64,000 nt of DNA. Source: Thermomonas fusca DSM 15424. Its GTDB lineage: Bacteria; Pseudomonadota; Gammaproteobacteria; Xanthomonadales; Xanthomonadaceae. The stretch spans positions 7,501-71,500 of the forward strand of contig NZ_AUIV01000012.1 in assembly GCF_000423885.1 (NCBI RefSeq). The letters run 5' to 3'. The translations under genes and the position numbers were made by a program. Below the pieces are notes generated by a model. It was given only the letters and a program-made list of their open reading frames with translations. It was not told the origin of the DNA and searched no databases. Below are positions 1 through 9,050 of this stretch, in pieces. Position 1 is the first letter of the stretch; every line of letters starts with the position of its first letter.

Positions 1-243
1 TTCACCACCCAGCGCGTGGGCGGCATGTTCGGCATGTTTTTCAGCGCGGAAAAGGTGGACACCTTTGACCGGGCGATGGCCTGCGACAGCGCCGCGTTCA
101 ACCGCTTCTTCCACGCGATGCGCGAGCGCGGCGTATACCTTGCGCCCAGCGCGTTCGAGGCCGGCTTCATGTCCGGTGCGCACGACGACGACGTGATCGC
201 CACCACCATCGACGCGGCGCGCGCCGCCTTCGCCGCGATCTGA
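1..243 (+). CDS. hemL: Glutamate-1-semialdehyde 2,1-aminomutase, C-terminal part
   Basis: Partial gene cut by the window edge; 80 codons are visible in frame from base 1 to the TGA. The visible part reads [10 protein letters not shown], then a helical stretch with [18 protein letters not shown] and [10 protein letters not shown], which match the C-terminal domain of HemL. HemL is a class III PLP enzyme that turns glutamate-1-semialdehyde into 5-aminolevulinate for heme. The PLP lysine lies upstream of the window. The next gene starts 8 nt later on the same strand. The call rests on the C-terminus only. Confidence 0.85.
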   Translation, partial: FTTQRVGGMFGMFFSAEKVDTFDRAMACDSAAFNRFFHAMRERGVYLAPSAFEAGFMSGAHDDDVIATTIDAARAAFAAI

Positions 244-251
244 CCGGCGTC

Positions 252-1136
252 GTGGACGATAAGCCTCAGGCGGGTTCGGGCGGAGGCGATTTCTTTGCCC
301 CCACCCTTCAGCCTGCCAGCCGCGAAGGATGGCGCTTCCGGCTGTACCGGCTGATGTTCCACCACGAGAGCCGCGGCGAGCGCAATTTCGACCTCACGCT
401 GATCGGGGTGATCCTGGCCAGCGTGCTGGTGGTGCTGCTGGACAGCGACCCGGAAATCAAGACGCGCTGGCACTTCCAGCTCTACCTGGCCGAGTGGGTC
501 TTCACCCTGCTGTTCGCGGTGGAGTACGCCGCAAGGGTCTGGGTGGTGCGCGAGCCGCTGCGCTATGCGCGCAGCTTCCTTGGCATCGTCGACCTGCTGG
601 CGATCCTGCCGACCTTCCTGTCGCTGCTGTTCCCCGCCAGCGCGTCGCTGACGGTGATCCGCATCCTGCGGTTGCTGCGCATCTTCCGCGTGCTCAAGCT
701 GGTCAAGTATTCCGACGAAGCCGGCATGCTTTCCCATGCGTTGATCCGCAGCCGGCGCAAGATCCTGATCTTCGTGCTGACCCTGCTCACCATCGCGGTG
801 ATCTTCGGCGCCCTGATGTACGTCGTCGAAGGCCCGGAACATGGCTTCGTCAGCATTCCCAGCGGCATGTACTGGGCGGTGGTGACGATGGCGACGGTGG
901 GTTACGGCGACCTTTCGCCTGCCACCGGGTTGGGCCGCTTCCTGGCCTCCATGCTGATCATCATCGGCTACAGCATCATCGTGGTGCCCACCGGCATCTA
1001 CAGCGCCGAGCTGGCGCGCACGATGCGTTCGCGCGGCCGCGTGCAGTTGCGCTGCCCGCAATGCAGCTTGGGCGAACACGACGACGACGCCTGGTTCTGC
1101 CGCAAATGCGGCGAGGCGCTGCCCCCACACGATTGA
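252..1136 (+). CDS. Kv-type potassium channel (ion transporter) with C-terminal zinc ribbon
   Basis: 294 aa, GTG start. Six-helix voltage-gated-channel layout: an S4-like helix at about 135-152 carries basic residues at every third position (RILRLLRIFRVLKLVK), and the pore loop has the K+ selectivity filter TVGYGD at 215-220, followed by S6. After a short basic linker the protein ends in two CxxC pairs (C268/C271 and C283/C286), a zinc-ribbon fold. The family conducts K+ across the inner membrane. The zinc ribbon may act as a cytoplasmic assembly or sensing domain, which is inference. It starts 8 nt after hemL and 8 nt precede the next gene. Confidence 0.87.
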   Translation: MDDKPQAGSGGGDFFAPTLQPASREGWRFRLYRLMFHHESRGERNFDLTLIGVILASVLVVLLDSDPEIKTRWHFQLYLAEWVFTLLFAVEYAARVWVVREPLRYARSFLGIVDLLAILPTFLSLLFPASASLTVIRILRLLRIFRVLKLVKYSDEAGMLSHALIRSRRKILIFVLTLLTIAVIFGALMYVVEGPEHGFVSIPSGMYWAVVTMATVGYGDLSPATGLGRFLASMLIIIGYSIIVVPTGIYSAELARTMRSRGRVQLRCPQCSLGEHDDDAWFCRKCGEALPPHD

Positions 1137-1144
1137 GGTTCGCG

Positions 1145-2272
1145 ATGACCACGCACCGCCCCTGCACCCTCGCCGTCCACGCCGGCAACCACGCCGACCC
1201 CGCTACCGGCGCGGTGGCGCCGCCGATCCACCTGGCCACCACCTTCCGCCATGGCCCCGCTGGCGAGCGCATCGCCGGCTACGAGTACCAGCGCGAGGGC
1301 GATCCCACCAACGACCGCCTGCGCGAAGCGCTGGTTGCGCTGGAGGGTGGCGCGACCGCGCTGACCTTCGCATCGGGCATGGCGGCGATGACCACCGCGC
1401 TGGAATCGTTGCCCGCCGGCAGCCGGGTGCTGTTCCCCGACGACTGCTACAGCGGCCTGCGCATGCTCTTCAACGAGGTCCTGCCGCAGCGCGGGCTGGT
1501 GATCGAAACCGTGGACATGGCCGATCTCGACGCTGTGCGCGCGGCCTGCGCCACGCCGCTGGCGGTGCTGTGGATCGAAACGCCGTCGAACCCGCTGCTG
1601 AAGGTCTGCGACATCGCGGCGTTGGCAGAGATCGGCCACGCGGCCGGCGCGCTGGTGGTCGCCGACAACACCTTCGCCACGCCGCTGCTGCAGCGCCCGC
1701 TGGCGCTCGGCGCCGACATCGTGATGCACTCCACCACCAAGTATTTCGGTGGCCACAGCGACGTGCTGGGCGGCGCGCTGGTGTTCGCCCGCGACGACGC
1801 CTTCGCGAAGCAGGTTGCGCACCGCCTGCATGTCACCGGCGGGGTGCTGGCGCCGTTCAGCGCCTGGCTGATCCTGCGCGGCTGCCGCTCGCTGGGCGCG
1901 CGCATGGCGATGCACTGCGCGAACGCACGCAAGCTGGCCGAATTCCTTGCCACGCATCCTGCGGTGGAACGGGTGAACTGGCCGGGGTTGCCCACGCATC
2001 CGGACCATGCCGTGGCCGCGAAGCAGATGCGCGATTTCGGCGCAATGCTGAGCGTCGAGCTGCGCGGCGGCCGCGAAGCCGCGCTGGCGGTAGCCGGCAG
2101 GTTGCGTATTTTCACCAATGCCACCTCGCTGGGCGGCTGCGAATCGCTGGTGGAACACCGCGCCTCGGTGGAGGGCCCCAACCCGCGTTCGCCGCAGAAC
2201 CTGCTGCGAATCTCGGTGGGACTGGAAGACGGCGACGACCTGGTCGCCGACTTCCGGCAGGCGTTGGGCTGA
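1145..2272 (+). CDS. Cystathionine gamma-synthase/beta-lyase family PLP enzyme
   Basis: 375 aa. ATG at 1145, 8 nt after the channel gene; the open frame runs further upstream but that part is antisense-like shadow. The Cys/Met metabolism PLP family is shown by ETPSNPLLKVCDI, DNTFATPLLQRP and the PLP lysine in STTKYFGGHSD. The ends fit too: TLAVHAGNHAD at the start and TNATSLGGCESLVEHRAS near the C-terminus. Members act in trans-sulfuration (cystathionine synthesis or cleavage, or O-acyl-homoserine sulfhydrylation). Sequence reading alone does not separate MetB, MetC and MccB, so no symbol is given. Confidence 0.88.
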   Translation: MTTHRPCTLAVHAGNHADPATGAVAPPIHLATTFRHGPAGERIAGYEYQREGDPTNDRLREALVALEGGATALTFASGMAAMTTALESLPAGSRVLFPDDCYSGLRMLFNEVLPQRGLVIETVDMADLDAVRAACATPLAVLWIETPSNPLLKVCDIAALAEIGHAAGALVVADNTFATPLLQRPLALGADIVMHSTTKYFGGHSDVLGGALVFARDDAFAKQVAHRLHVTGGVLAPFSAWLILRGCRSLGARMAMHCANARKLAEFLATHPAVERVNWPGLPTHPDHAVAAKQMRDFGAMLSVELRGGREAALAVAGRLRIFTNATSLGGCESLVEHRASVEGPNPRSPQNLLRISVGLEDGDDLVADFRQALG

Positions 2273-2277
2273 GGGGC

Positions 2278-3510
2278 TCAGCCGGCGACGAACACCTCCA
2301 GCGCCCTGCGCAGCCGCGCCAACCCTTCCGCGACATCGGCATCGCCGATGTTGAGCGCCGGCACGAAGCGCAGCACGTCCGGGCCGGCCTGCAGCAACAG
2401 CAGGCCTTGCGCGGCGGCAAGATCGCCGATCGCGCCGGCTTTGCCCGCATGCTCCGGCCTGAGCACCGCACCCAGCATCAGGCCACGGCCGCGCACCTCG
2501 GCAAACAGGCCAAGGTCGCGGCTGATCGCTTCGATGTCGTCGCGGAGCGCCTGCGACTGCTTCGCTACGTTGGCGGCAATCGCATCGGACCCCAGCCGGC
2601 GCAGCGCAACGCGCGCCACCGCCGCCGCCAGCGGGTTGCCGCCGAAGGTGGTGCCGTGGGCGCCGAACTGCATCGCCTGCGCGACCCTGGGGCCAGCTAG
2701 CAGCGCGCCAATCGGCATGCCGCCGCCCAAGGCCTTGGCCAGCGTCACGATGTCGGGCGTGACGCCGTCCTGCCAGTGCGCGAACAGCGCGCCGCTGCGG
2801 CCCATGCCGCACTGGATCTCGTCCAGCACCAGCAGCGCGTCGTGCCGGTCGCACAGCGCGCGCACCGCCTGCAGGTAACCGGGCGCGGCCGGCATCACCC
2901 CGCCCTCGCCCTGCACCGGCTCCAGCATCACCGCGGCCACGTCGCCGCCGACCATCGCCGCTTCCAGCTGGGCGATGTCGTTGAAATCGACGTAGCGGAA
3001 ACCGCCAGGCAGCGGATCAAAGCCTTCCTGGTACTTGGGTTGCGCGGTAGCGGTGACCGCCGCCAGCGTGCGGCCGTGGAAGCTGCCGCGGAAGGTGACG
3101 ATGACGCGGCGCTCCGGTCCGCGCCCGTGCGATGCGGCCCATTTGCGCACCAGCTTAATCGCCGCCTCGTTGGCCTCGGCGCCGGAATTGCACAGGAAGG
3201 CGCGCTCGGCGAAGCGCGAGGCCGCCACCAGTTCCTGCGCCAGCCGCAGCGGCGGTTCGCTGTAGAACACGTTGCTGGTATGCCAAAGCCTGCCGGCCTG
3301 CTCCACCAGCGCGGCGGTCAGTTCGGGGTTGCAGTGGCCGAGACTGCAGACGGCGATGCCGGCGCCGAAGTCCACGTACTCGCGGCCTTCGCTGTCCCAG
3401 ACGCGCGCACCCTGCCCGCGCTCCAGGATCATCTCGCGCTGGCGGTATACCGGCAGCAGCACGTCGCGACCCAGTGCCAGCAGCTCCTCCACGCTCGTGT
3501 CGCGGGCCAT
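2278..3510 (-). CDS. argD: Acetylornithine/succinyldiaminopimelate-type aminotransferase
   Basis: 410 aa class III PLP aminotransferase. The N-terminus has LPVYRQREMILERGQG and VDFGAGIAVCSLGH, then LCNSGAEANEAAIKL; LDEIQCGMGRSG and the PLP lysine in TLAKALGGGMPIGA follow. This pattern fits ArgD/AstC, which move an amino group between N-acetylornithine (or succinylornithine) and 2-oxoglutarate. It is convergent with the trans-sulfuration gene, 5 nt apart. Its start lies 1 nt past the stop of the glyoxalase gene, so the two are probably co-transcribed. Other class III transaminases remain possible. Confidence 0.82.
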   Translation of the reverse strand: MARDTSVEELLALGRDVLLPVYRQREMILERGQGARVWDSEGREYVDFGAGIAVCSLGHCNPELTAALVEQAGRLWHTSNVFYSEPPLRLAQELVAASRFAERAFLCNSGAEANEAAIKLVRKWAASHGRGPERRVIVTFRGSFHGRTLAAVTATAQPKYQEGFDPLPGGFRYVDFNDIAQLEAAMVGGDVAAVMLEPVQGEGGVMPAAPGYLQAVRALCDRHDALLVLDEIQCGMGRSGALFAHWQDGVTPDIVTLAKALGGGMPIGALLAGPRVAQAMQFGAHGTTFGGNPLAAAVARVALRRLGSDAIAANVAKQSQALRDDIEAISRDLGLFAEVRGRGLMLGAVLRPEHAGKAGAIGDLAAAQGLLLLQAGPDVLRFVPALNIGDADVAEGLARLRRALEVFVAG

Positions 3511-3511
3511 C

Positions 3512-3931
3512 TCACCAGGCCCCCGTGTTCGGCATCGACGCCCACGGCTCCTGCGGCGGCAGTTGGCCGTCCTGCAGCAGCTCCACCGAAATCAGATCCG
3601 GCGAGCGCACGAACGCCATGTGGCCGTCGCGCGGCGGACGGTTGATGGTGTAGCCCATGTCCAGCAGGTGCTGGCAGCTGGCGTAGATGTCGGCGACGCG
3701 GAACGCAAGGTGGCCGAAGTTGCGGGCGCTGCCGTAGTCCTCGTTGGCGTCCCAATTCCAGGTCAGTTCGATCTCCGCATCCGGGCTCTCGGCGGCCGCA
3801 AGGAAGATGAGGGTGAAGCGGCCAGCTTCGTTTTCCATGCGGCGGGTTTCGCGCAGGCCCAGGCCTTCGCAGTAGAAGCGCAGCGACGCTGCGACATCGC
3901 GCACGCGCACCATCGTGTGCAGGTATTTCAT
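3512..3931 (-). CDS. gloA: Lactoylglutathione lyase (glyoxalase I) family
   Basis: 139 aa, start at the ATG giving MKYLHTMVRVRD; an upstream in-frame extension is not conserved-looking. The single vicinal-oxygen-chelate domain keeps the four expected metal ligands: H5, the E of EIELTWN, the H of NFGHLAFRV, and the E of LISVELLQ. Glyoxalase I isomerises the hemithioacetal of methylglyoxal and glutathione to S-lactoylglutathione. The RLRETRR region and the NRPPRDGHMAF segment also match GloA. It lies directly upstream of the aminotransferase gene with 1 nt between them. Confidence 0.85.
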   Translation of the reverse strand: MKYLHTMVRVRDVAASLRFYCEGLGLRETRRMENEAGRFTLIFLAAAESPDAEIELTWNWDANEDYGSARNFGHLAFRVADIYASCQHLLDMGYTINRPPRDGHMAFVRSPDLISVELLQDGQLPPQEPWASMPNTGAW

Positions 3932-3980
3932 GGCGGGATTCCACTCGGGGGGATCGCAAGATGATCCCACGAAGCCCGGT

Positions 3981-4802
3981 TCAGGGATCGATGTAGAGAT
4001 CCGGCAGCAGCGGCATCGACGGGTCCTGCGCGTAGCCGGACAGGTCGCTGATGCCGGCCTGGCGCAGCACCTGGTCGTCGATCAGGAAGTTGCCGGAAAA
4101 GCCGGCGGCCTCGCGGGTCAGCACGGCGTGCGCGGCGTCGCCCATGATCTCGGGCTTGCGGCCGTTGCCGGCGGCAACGCCGGGGATCATGTTCAGCGCA
4201 TCGGTGGCGATCAGGGTGCGCGGCCACAGCGCGTTCACCGCCACGCCGCGCGGGCCGAATTCGGCGGCCAGGCCCAGGGTGACGAAGCTCATGCCCATCT
4301 TCGCCAACGTGTAGGCGGTATGCGGGCCCCACCACTTCGGTTCCAGCGACGGCGGCGGGCACAGGGTGAGGATGTGCGGGTTCGGCGCGTCGAGCAGATG
4401 CGGCAGGCAGGCCTGCGCGCACAGGAAGCTGCCACGGCTGTTGACCTGCTGCATCAGGTCGAAGCGCTTCATCGGGGTATCCAGCGTGCCGCGCAGCCAG
4501 ATCGCGCTGGCGTTGTTGACCAGGATGTCGATGCCGCCGAAGGCATCGACGGTGGCGGCCACCGCGGCGCGCACCTCGTCTTCCTCACGGATGTCGCACT
4601 TCAGCGCCAGCGCGCGCCCGCCCGCCTCCTCGACGGCGCGTGCGGCGCTGTGGATGGTGCCGGGCAGCTTGGGATTGGGCACGTCCGACTTGGCGACGAT
4701 GGCGATGTTGGCGCCGTCGCGCGCAGCGCGCAGCGCGATGGCCAGGCCAATCCCGCGCGAGGCGCCGGTGATGAACAGGGTCTTGCCGGAAAGCGTGGTC
4801 AT
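3981..4802 (-). CDS. Short-chain dehydrogenase/reductase (HSDL2-like)
   Basis: 273 aa from ATG 4802; GGTGA lies 6 nt upstream of it, which favours this start over the ATG at 4808. Rossmann motif TGASRGIG at about 12-19, NNAS at the end of beta-4, and catalytic YxxxK in HTAYTLAK. The segment KLPGTIHSAARAVEEAGG is typical of the HSDL2-like SDR group, whose substrates are poorly known; some are peroxisomal or lipid-linked in eukaryotes. NAD(P)-dependent oxidoreduction is sure; the substrate is not. It is divergent from the DedA-type gene, 59 nt apart. Confidence 0.83.
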   Translation of the reverse strand: MTTLSGKTLFITGASRGIGLAIALRAARDGANIAIVAKSDVPNPKLPGTIHSAARAVEEAGGRALALKCDIREEDEVRAAVAATVDAFGGIDILVNNASAIWLRGTLDTPMKRFDLMQQVNSRGSFLCAQACLPHLLDAPNPHILTLCPPPSLEPKWWGPHTAYTLAKMGMSFVTLGLAAEFGPRGVAVNALWPRTLIATDALNMIPGVAAGNGRKPEIMGDAAHAVLTREAAGFSGNFLIDDQVLRQAGISDLSGYAQDPSMPLLPDLYIDP

Positions 4803-4861
4803 GCGCATTCACCGTGTTGGCGACGAACGGAAGTGTAGCCTCCGCCACCTATAATCCGCCG

Positions 4862-6784
4862 ATGCAAAGCGCGTGGTTCGACAACATCGTCGCGTGGATC
4901 GGCGCGCACCCGCAGGCGGCCGGCCTGCTGATCTTCCTGATCGCGTTCAGCGACGCGGTCATCGTGCTGGGCGCCATCGTGCCGGCACTGCCGCTGATGA
5001 TCGCCATCGGCGTGCTGATCGGCATGGAAGAGATCGCAGGTCCCTACGCGGTGGCCTGCGCCGCGCTGGGCGCCTTCGCCGGCGACAGCCTGAGCTACTG
5101 GATCGGCCGCCGCTGGGGCAATGCGCTGCGCGGGGTGTGGCCGTTCAGCCGCTATCCGCAGCTGCTGGATCGCGGCGAAGCGCTGTTCCGGCGCAACGCG
5201 GTCAAGAGCATTTTCATCGCCCGCTACGTGGGCGCGGTGCGGCCGTTCGTGCCGGCCATCGCCGGCATGTCGCGGATGCCGCTGCCGCGCTACCTGCAGG
5301 CCAGCGGCGTGGCCTGCCTGTCATGGGCGGTGCTGTTCCTGCTGCCGGGCTGGGCGCTGGGCCAGGCCTACGACGCCGTCGCCGCGGTGGCCGACAAGCT
5401 GGCGCTGGTGCTGCTGGGCCTGCTGGCGGCGCTGGCGCTGGCCTGGGCCGTGGTGCTGTACAGCTGGCGCTGGTTCGCGATGAACGCCGACAGCCTGCTG
5501 GCGCGGCTGCTGCGCTGGAGCCGCCGGCATCCGTGGCTGGGCCGCTATGCCGCGGCGCTGATCGACCGCCGCCGGCCGGAATCGGCGCCGCTGCTGCTGC
5601 TCGCGGTCTGCCTGTTCGCGGTGGCATGGCTATGGGCGTGGTTCAGCGCCTCGCTGATGCTGCGCGGCGGTCCGCTGCTGGCAGACCACGACGTGCACGC
5701 GCTGATGTTCACCCTGCGCAATCCGCTGGCCGACCGGATGATGGCCACGCTGGCGGCGATCGGCAGCGCGCCCGTCCTGGGGCTGGCCTCGATGTCGGCG
5801 ATGCTGTGGCTGCTGTGGCGGCGGCGCTGGAAGGCGGCGGTGCACTGGCTGATCGCCATCGCGGTGGGGCTGGGGCTGACCGAAGGACTGGAGGCGCTGG
5901 TCGACATGCCGCGCCCGCCCACCGCTGCGGCGGGCTTCGGCTTCCCGTCGGTGGCGGTGACCATGACCACGGTGGTGTTCGGCTTCTTCGCGGTGCTGAT
6001 CGCGCGCGAGCTGCCGGGCCGGCAGCGGGTCTGGCCCTACCTGCTCACCGGGATAGCCACTGCGCTGGTCGGCTTCGCCCGCCTGTACCTGGGCGCGCAC
6101 TGGCTGTCGGACATCGTCGGCGGGGTGCTGCTGGGCGCGCTGTGGGTGCTGCTGATCGGCATCGCCTACCGCAGCCACAGCGAGCGCTCCTTCTGGATGC
6201 GCCCGCTGGGCTGGACCTTCTACGGCAGCTTCCTGCTCGCCGCGCTCTGGTACGCGCCGCGCAGCGCACCGCAGACGCTGGCGCAGTTCGAGCCGCCGCC
6301 GCCCGTGCAGGCGCTGGACGCACGCCGCTGGCAGGCGCAGGGGCTCGGCGAGGATCACCAGCGCTTCGACCTGGAAATCGCCGGCGACATCGAAATGTTG
6401 CGCCAGCGCCTGCAGGCGCGGGGCTGGCGGGTGCAGCCGGCGGCGGACTGGGTGGCTGCGCTCGGGCTGCTGGATGACGACCTGTCGCCGGCGCAGCGCC
6501 CGGTGCTGCCGCTGGCACTGGATGCACATCCCGAGCGGCTGCTGCTGCGACGCGCGGATCGCAACGATCCCGAGCGCATCGAAGTGCTGCGCATCTGGCC
6601 GGCGCCGGTGCGGCTGGACGACGGCAGCCAGCTGTGGGTGGCCCGCTACGACGTGATGCAGCTGCGCCGCCGGCTGTACCTGCTGAACCTGTGGAAGCCG
6701 GATCCGCCGGCGCATGCGCTGCCGGCCGACCTGCAGGCGCTGGACAATCCACCGGCGCTGCGGGTGCTGGCGCATCCGCGCTGA
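4862..6784 (+). CDS. DedA / PAP2-like / LssY-C fusion membrane protein
   Basis: 640 aa from ATG 4862. N-terminal DedA (SNARE-associated) domain, about 1-200, with FIARYVGAVRPFVPAIAG. The middle PAP2-like domain spans about 255-440. The C-terminal soluble part, from about 480, resembles LssY_C. In the PAP2 part the third motif is intact (R407, H413, D417 in ARLYLGAHWLSD). The first has lost its lysine (E344; R351-P352 remain), and PSGH reads PSVA (362-365), so the proton-donor histidine is missing. DedA proteins recycle undecaprenyl phosphate or move phospholipid; PAP2 domains dephosphorylate lipid pyrophosphates. Phosphatase activity here is therefore doubtful. Confidence 0.82.
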   Translation: MQSAWFDNIVAWIGAHPQAAGLLIFLIAFSDAVIVLGAIVPALPLMIAIGVLIGMEEIAGPYAVACAALGAFAGDSLSYWIGRRWGNALRGVWPFSRYPQLLDRGEALFRRNAVKSIFIARYVGAVRPFVPAIAGMSRMPLPRYLQASGVACLSWAVLFLLPGWALGQAYDAVAAVADKLALVLLGLLAALALAWAVVLYSWRWFAMNADSLLARLLRWSRRHPWLGRYAAALIDRRRPESAPLLLLAVCLFAVAWLWAWFSASLMLRGGPLLADHDVHALMFTLRNPLADRMMATLAAIGSAPVLGLASMSAMLWLLWRRRWKAAVHWLIAIAVGLGLTEGLEALVDMPRPPTAAAGFGFPSVAVTMTTVVFGFFAVLIARELPGRQRVWPYLLTGIATALVGFARLYLGAHWLSDIVGGVLLGALWVLLIGIAYRSHSERSFWMRPLGWTFYGSFLLAALWYAPRSAPQTLAQFEPPPPVQALDARRWQAQGLGEDHQRFDLEIAGDIEMLRQRLQARGWRVQPAADWVAALGLLDDDLSPAQRPVLPLALDAHPERLLLRRADRNDPERIEVLRIWPAPVRLDDGSQLWVARYDVMQLRRRLYLLNLWKPDPPAHALPADLQALDNPPALRVLAHPR

Positions 6785-6869
6785 ACGCGAATCCTGCCGG
6801 CGCAGGAGCGCTCCATACTCGCCCTGCTTGAACCCTTTCCCGCGCGGGGAAAAGATCCGGAACGGGGAT

Positions 6870-8222
6870 TCAGAGCGCGGCGAAAAACCGGCGCGGCGCG
6901 CCGTCAAAGCCGCCGTTGGACATGAACACCACATGGTCGCCGGCGCGCACGATGCCGCCCAGCGCGGCCAGCAGCGCATCGGCGTCGGCGACGGCATGGC
7001 CTTCGCCGCGCAGCGCCGCGATCACCTTGCCGGCATCCCACGGCAGCTCCGGCCGGGCGAGGAACACCACCGCGTCGGCGAGATCCAGCGACGGCGCCAG
7101 CGCATCGGCGTGCGCGCCCAGGCGCATCGAATTGCTGCGTGGCTCCATCGCCACCACGATGCGGGCATCGCCCACCTTCGCCCGCAGCCCGGAAAGCGTG
7201 GTCGCAATGGCGGTGGGATGATGGGCGAAGTCGTCATACACGGTGACGCCAGCGTGCGCGCCGATCACCTCCAGCCGTCGCTTCACGCTGTGGAAGCCCG
7301 ACAGCGCCGGCATGACCGTCGCGACGTCCACGCCCACGGCCGCGCAAGCCGCCAGCGCAGCCAGGCCGTTCAGCACGTTGTGGTCGCCCAGCAGCGGCCA
7401 GTCGACCACGCCCAGTTCTTCACCCCGATGGGACACCGCGAACGCGCTGCCGTCCTCGGCCAGCTTGCGCGCGCTCCATTCGAACGCGGGATCGAAGCCG
7501 AACCGCTCCACCGGCGTCCAGCAGCCCATCGCCAGCACTTCACGCAGGTGCGCGTCGTGGCCGTTGACGATCAACCGGCCACGCCCGGGCACGGTGCGCA
7601 CCAGATGGTGGAACTGGCGCTGGATCGCGGCCACGTCGGGGAAGATGTCGGCGTGGTCGTATTCCAGATTGTTGAGGATGGCGACCAGCGGGCGGTAGTG
7701 GACGAACTTGCTGCGCTTGTCGAAAAAAGCCGTGTCGTACTCGTCCGCCTCGACCACGAATTCGCGGCCCGTGCCCACCCGCGCCGACACGCCGAAGTCC
7801 TCGGCCACGCCACCGATCAGGAACCCAGGCTCGCGGCCAGCGGCCTGCAGCAGGTAGGCCAGGATCGTCGTCGTCGTGGTCTTGCCGTGGGTGCCGGCCA
7901 CCGCCAGGGTGTCGCGGCCCGGCAGCACGCGCTCGCTCAGCCACTGCGCGCCGGAGGTGTACTTCAACCCGGCATCAAGCACGTGCTCCACCGCCGGGTT
8001 GCCGCGCGAAAGGGCGTTGCCGACGATGATTTCATCGCAATCGCCGGCGATGTTGCCGGCGGCATAACCCTGCTGCAGCGCGATGCCCAGCTGCTCGAGC
8101 TGGGTGGACATCGGCGGGTAGATATTGGCGTCGCTGCCTTCGACGGCATGGCCGAGTTCGCGCGCCAGCGCTGCCACGCCGCCCATGAAGGTGCCGGCGA
8201 TGCCGAGGATGTGGAGTTTCAT
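6870..8222 (-). CDS. mpl: UDP-N-acetylmuramate:L-alanyl-gamma-D-glutamyl-meso-DAP ligase
   Basis: 450 aa; start at the ATG giving MKLHILGIAGTFMGG, with GGAG about 8 nt upstream. Mur-ligase fold: N-terminal GIAGTFMGGVA, ATP loop [20 protein letters not shown], and a C-terminal domain with VYDDFAHHPTAI, the Mpl signature. Mpl rejoins the tripeptide L-Ala-gamma-D-Glu-mDAP to UDP-MurNAc when peptidoglycan is recycled. The gene is downstream of adk on the same strand; a strong hairpin-forming repeat lies between them. Regulation cannot be read from the sequence. Confidence 0.93.
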   Translation of the reverse strand: MKLHILGIAGTFMGGVAALARELGHAVEGSDANIYPPMSTQLEQLGIALQQGYAAGNIAGDCDEIIVGNALSRGNPAVEHVLDAGLKYTSGAQWLSERVLPGRDTLAVAGTHGKTTTTTILAYLLQAAGREPGFLIGGVAEDFGVSARVGTGREFVVEADEYDTAFFDKRSKFVHYRPLVAILNNLEYDHADIFPDVAAIQRQFHHLVRTVPGRGRLIVNGHDAHLREVLAMGCWTPVERFGFDPAFEWSARKLAEDGSAFAVSHRGEELGVVDWPLLGDHNVLNGLAALAACAAVGVDVATVMPALSGFHSVKRRLEVIGAHAGVTVYDDFAHHPTAIATTLSGLRAKVGDARIVVAMEPRSNSMRLGAHADALAPSLDLADAVVFLARPELPWDAGKVIAALRGEGHAVADADALLAALGGIVRAGDHVVFMSNGGFDGAPRRFFAAL

Positions 8223-8245
8223 CTGACTGCTCCGGGAGGGGAGCA

Positions 8246-8318
8246 GGTCGGCGGGGCACCGGCCCCGCAAGTCGCTCCCCGATACTCGCTTGGTTGCGGG
8301 GCCGGTGCCCCGCCGACC
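8246..8318. repeat. 25-bp perfect inverted repeat (REP-like) between adk and mpl
   Basis: Arms at 8246-8270 and 8294-8318 are exact reverse complements, with a 23-nt spacer; a few more pairs extend outward after one mismatch. The arms are nearly all G and C (GGTCGGCGGGGCACCGG...). The element falls between adk and mpl, which share a strand, and there is no T-run, so it is not a standard terminator. It looks like a dispersed intergenic REP/BIME-type element, which is inference; other copies are not seen in this window. Confidence 0.75.
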
Positions 8319-8356
8319 CGCTCATCGCGGGCCGCACGCCCCACGTTGCGTCGGCT

Positions 8357-8935
8357 TCAGCCTACGTCGTGCCCGGGTTGGATCGCCTCGATGATGCGGG
8401 CGAACACATCGTCCAGCGAACCGACGCCGTCCACCACGGTCAGCTGGCCGTGCTGGCGGTAATAGTCGATCACCGGCGCGGTCTTCTCGTCGTACACGTT
8501 CAGGCGGTGGCGCACCGATTCGGGGGTGTCGTCGGCGCGGCCCTCGGCCTTGGCCCGGCCGGCCAGGCGCTCGATGATCTGCTCGTTGTCCACCGCCAGC
8601 TGCACCGCGGCATCGAACTTCTGGCCCAGGCTGGCCAGCAGTTCATCCAGCGCAGCGGCCTGCGCCAGGTTGCGCGGGTAGCCGTCGAGGATGAAGCCGG
8701 CGCGGGTGTCTTCCTGCGAGAAGCGCGATCGCAGCATGCCCAGCAGGATCTCGTCGCTGACCAGATCGCCGCGTGCCATCACTTCCTTGGCCTGCAGCCC
8801 CAGCGGGGTGCCGGCGGCCACCTCGGCGCGCAGCAGGTCGCCGGTGGAAATGTGCGGAACCTGCAGATGTTCCTTGAGTCGCGTCGCCTGGGTGCCCTTG
8901 CCGGAACCCGGCGCGCCCAACAGAACCAATCGCAT
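8357..8935 (-). CDS. adk: Adenylate kinase
   Basis: 192 aa; start at ATG 8935 giving MRLVLLGAPGSGKGTQ, the P-loop. ISTGDLLRAEV, GFILDGYPRN and the C-terminal arginines are all present. The LID is the short type without zinc cysteines, so the protein is shorter than the 214-aa E. coli enzyme, as in related xanthomonads. It interconverts ATP+AMP and 2 ADP. The longer in-frame N-terminus up to 8980 is rejected because the P-loop would start too late. pfp is divergent from it, 115 nt away. Confidence 0.96.
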   Translation of the reverse strand: MRLVLLGAPGSGKGTQATRLKEHLQVPHISTGDLLRAEVAAGTPLGLQAKEVMARGDLVSDEILLGMLRSRFSQEDTRAGFILDGYPRNLAQAAALDELLASLGQKFDAAVQLAVDNEQIIERLAGRAKAEGRADDTPESVRHRLNVYDEKTAPVIDYYRQHGQLTVVDGVGSLDDVFARIIEAIQPGHDVG

Positions 8936-9050
8936 CGAATCACTCCAGTAATGGACAGGCGGGGCGGCGTTAGACTGCACCCGAACCCCCGCTACCCGGC
9001 CAGCTTAACGCATCCGGCCGCCGTCTCAGACCCATTCCGAAGGATTTTCC

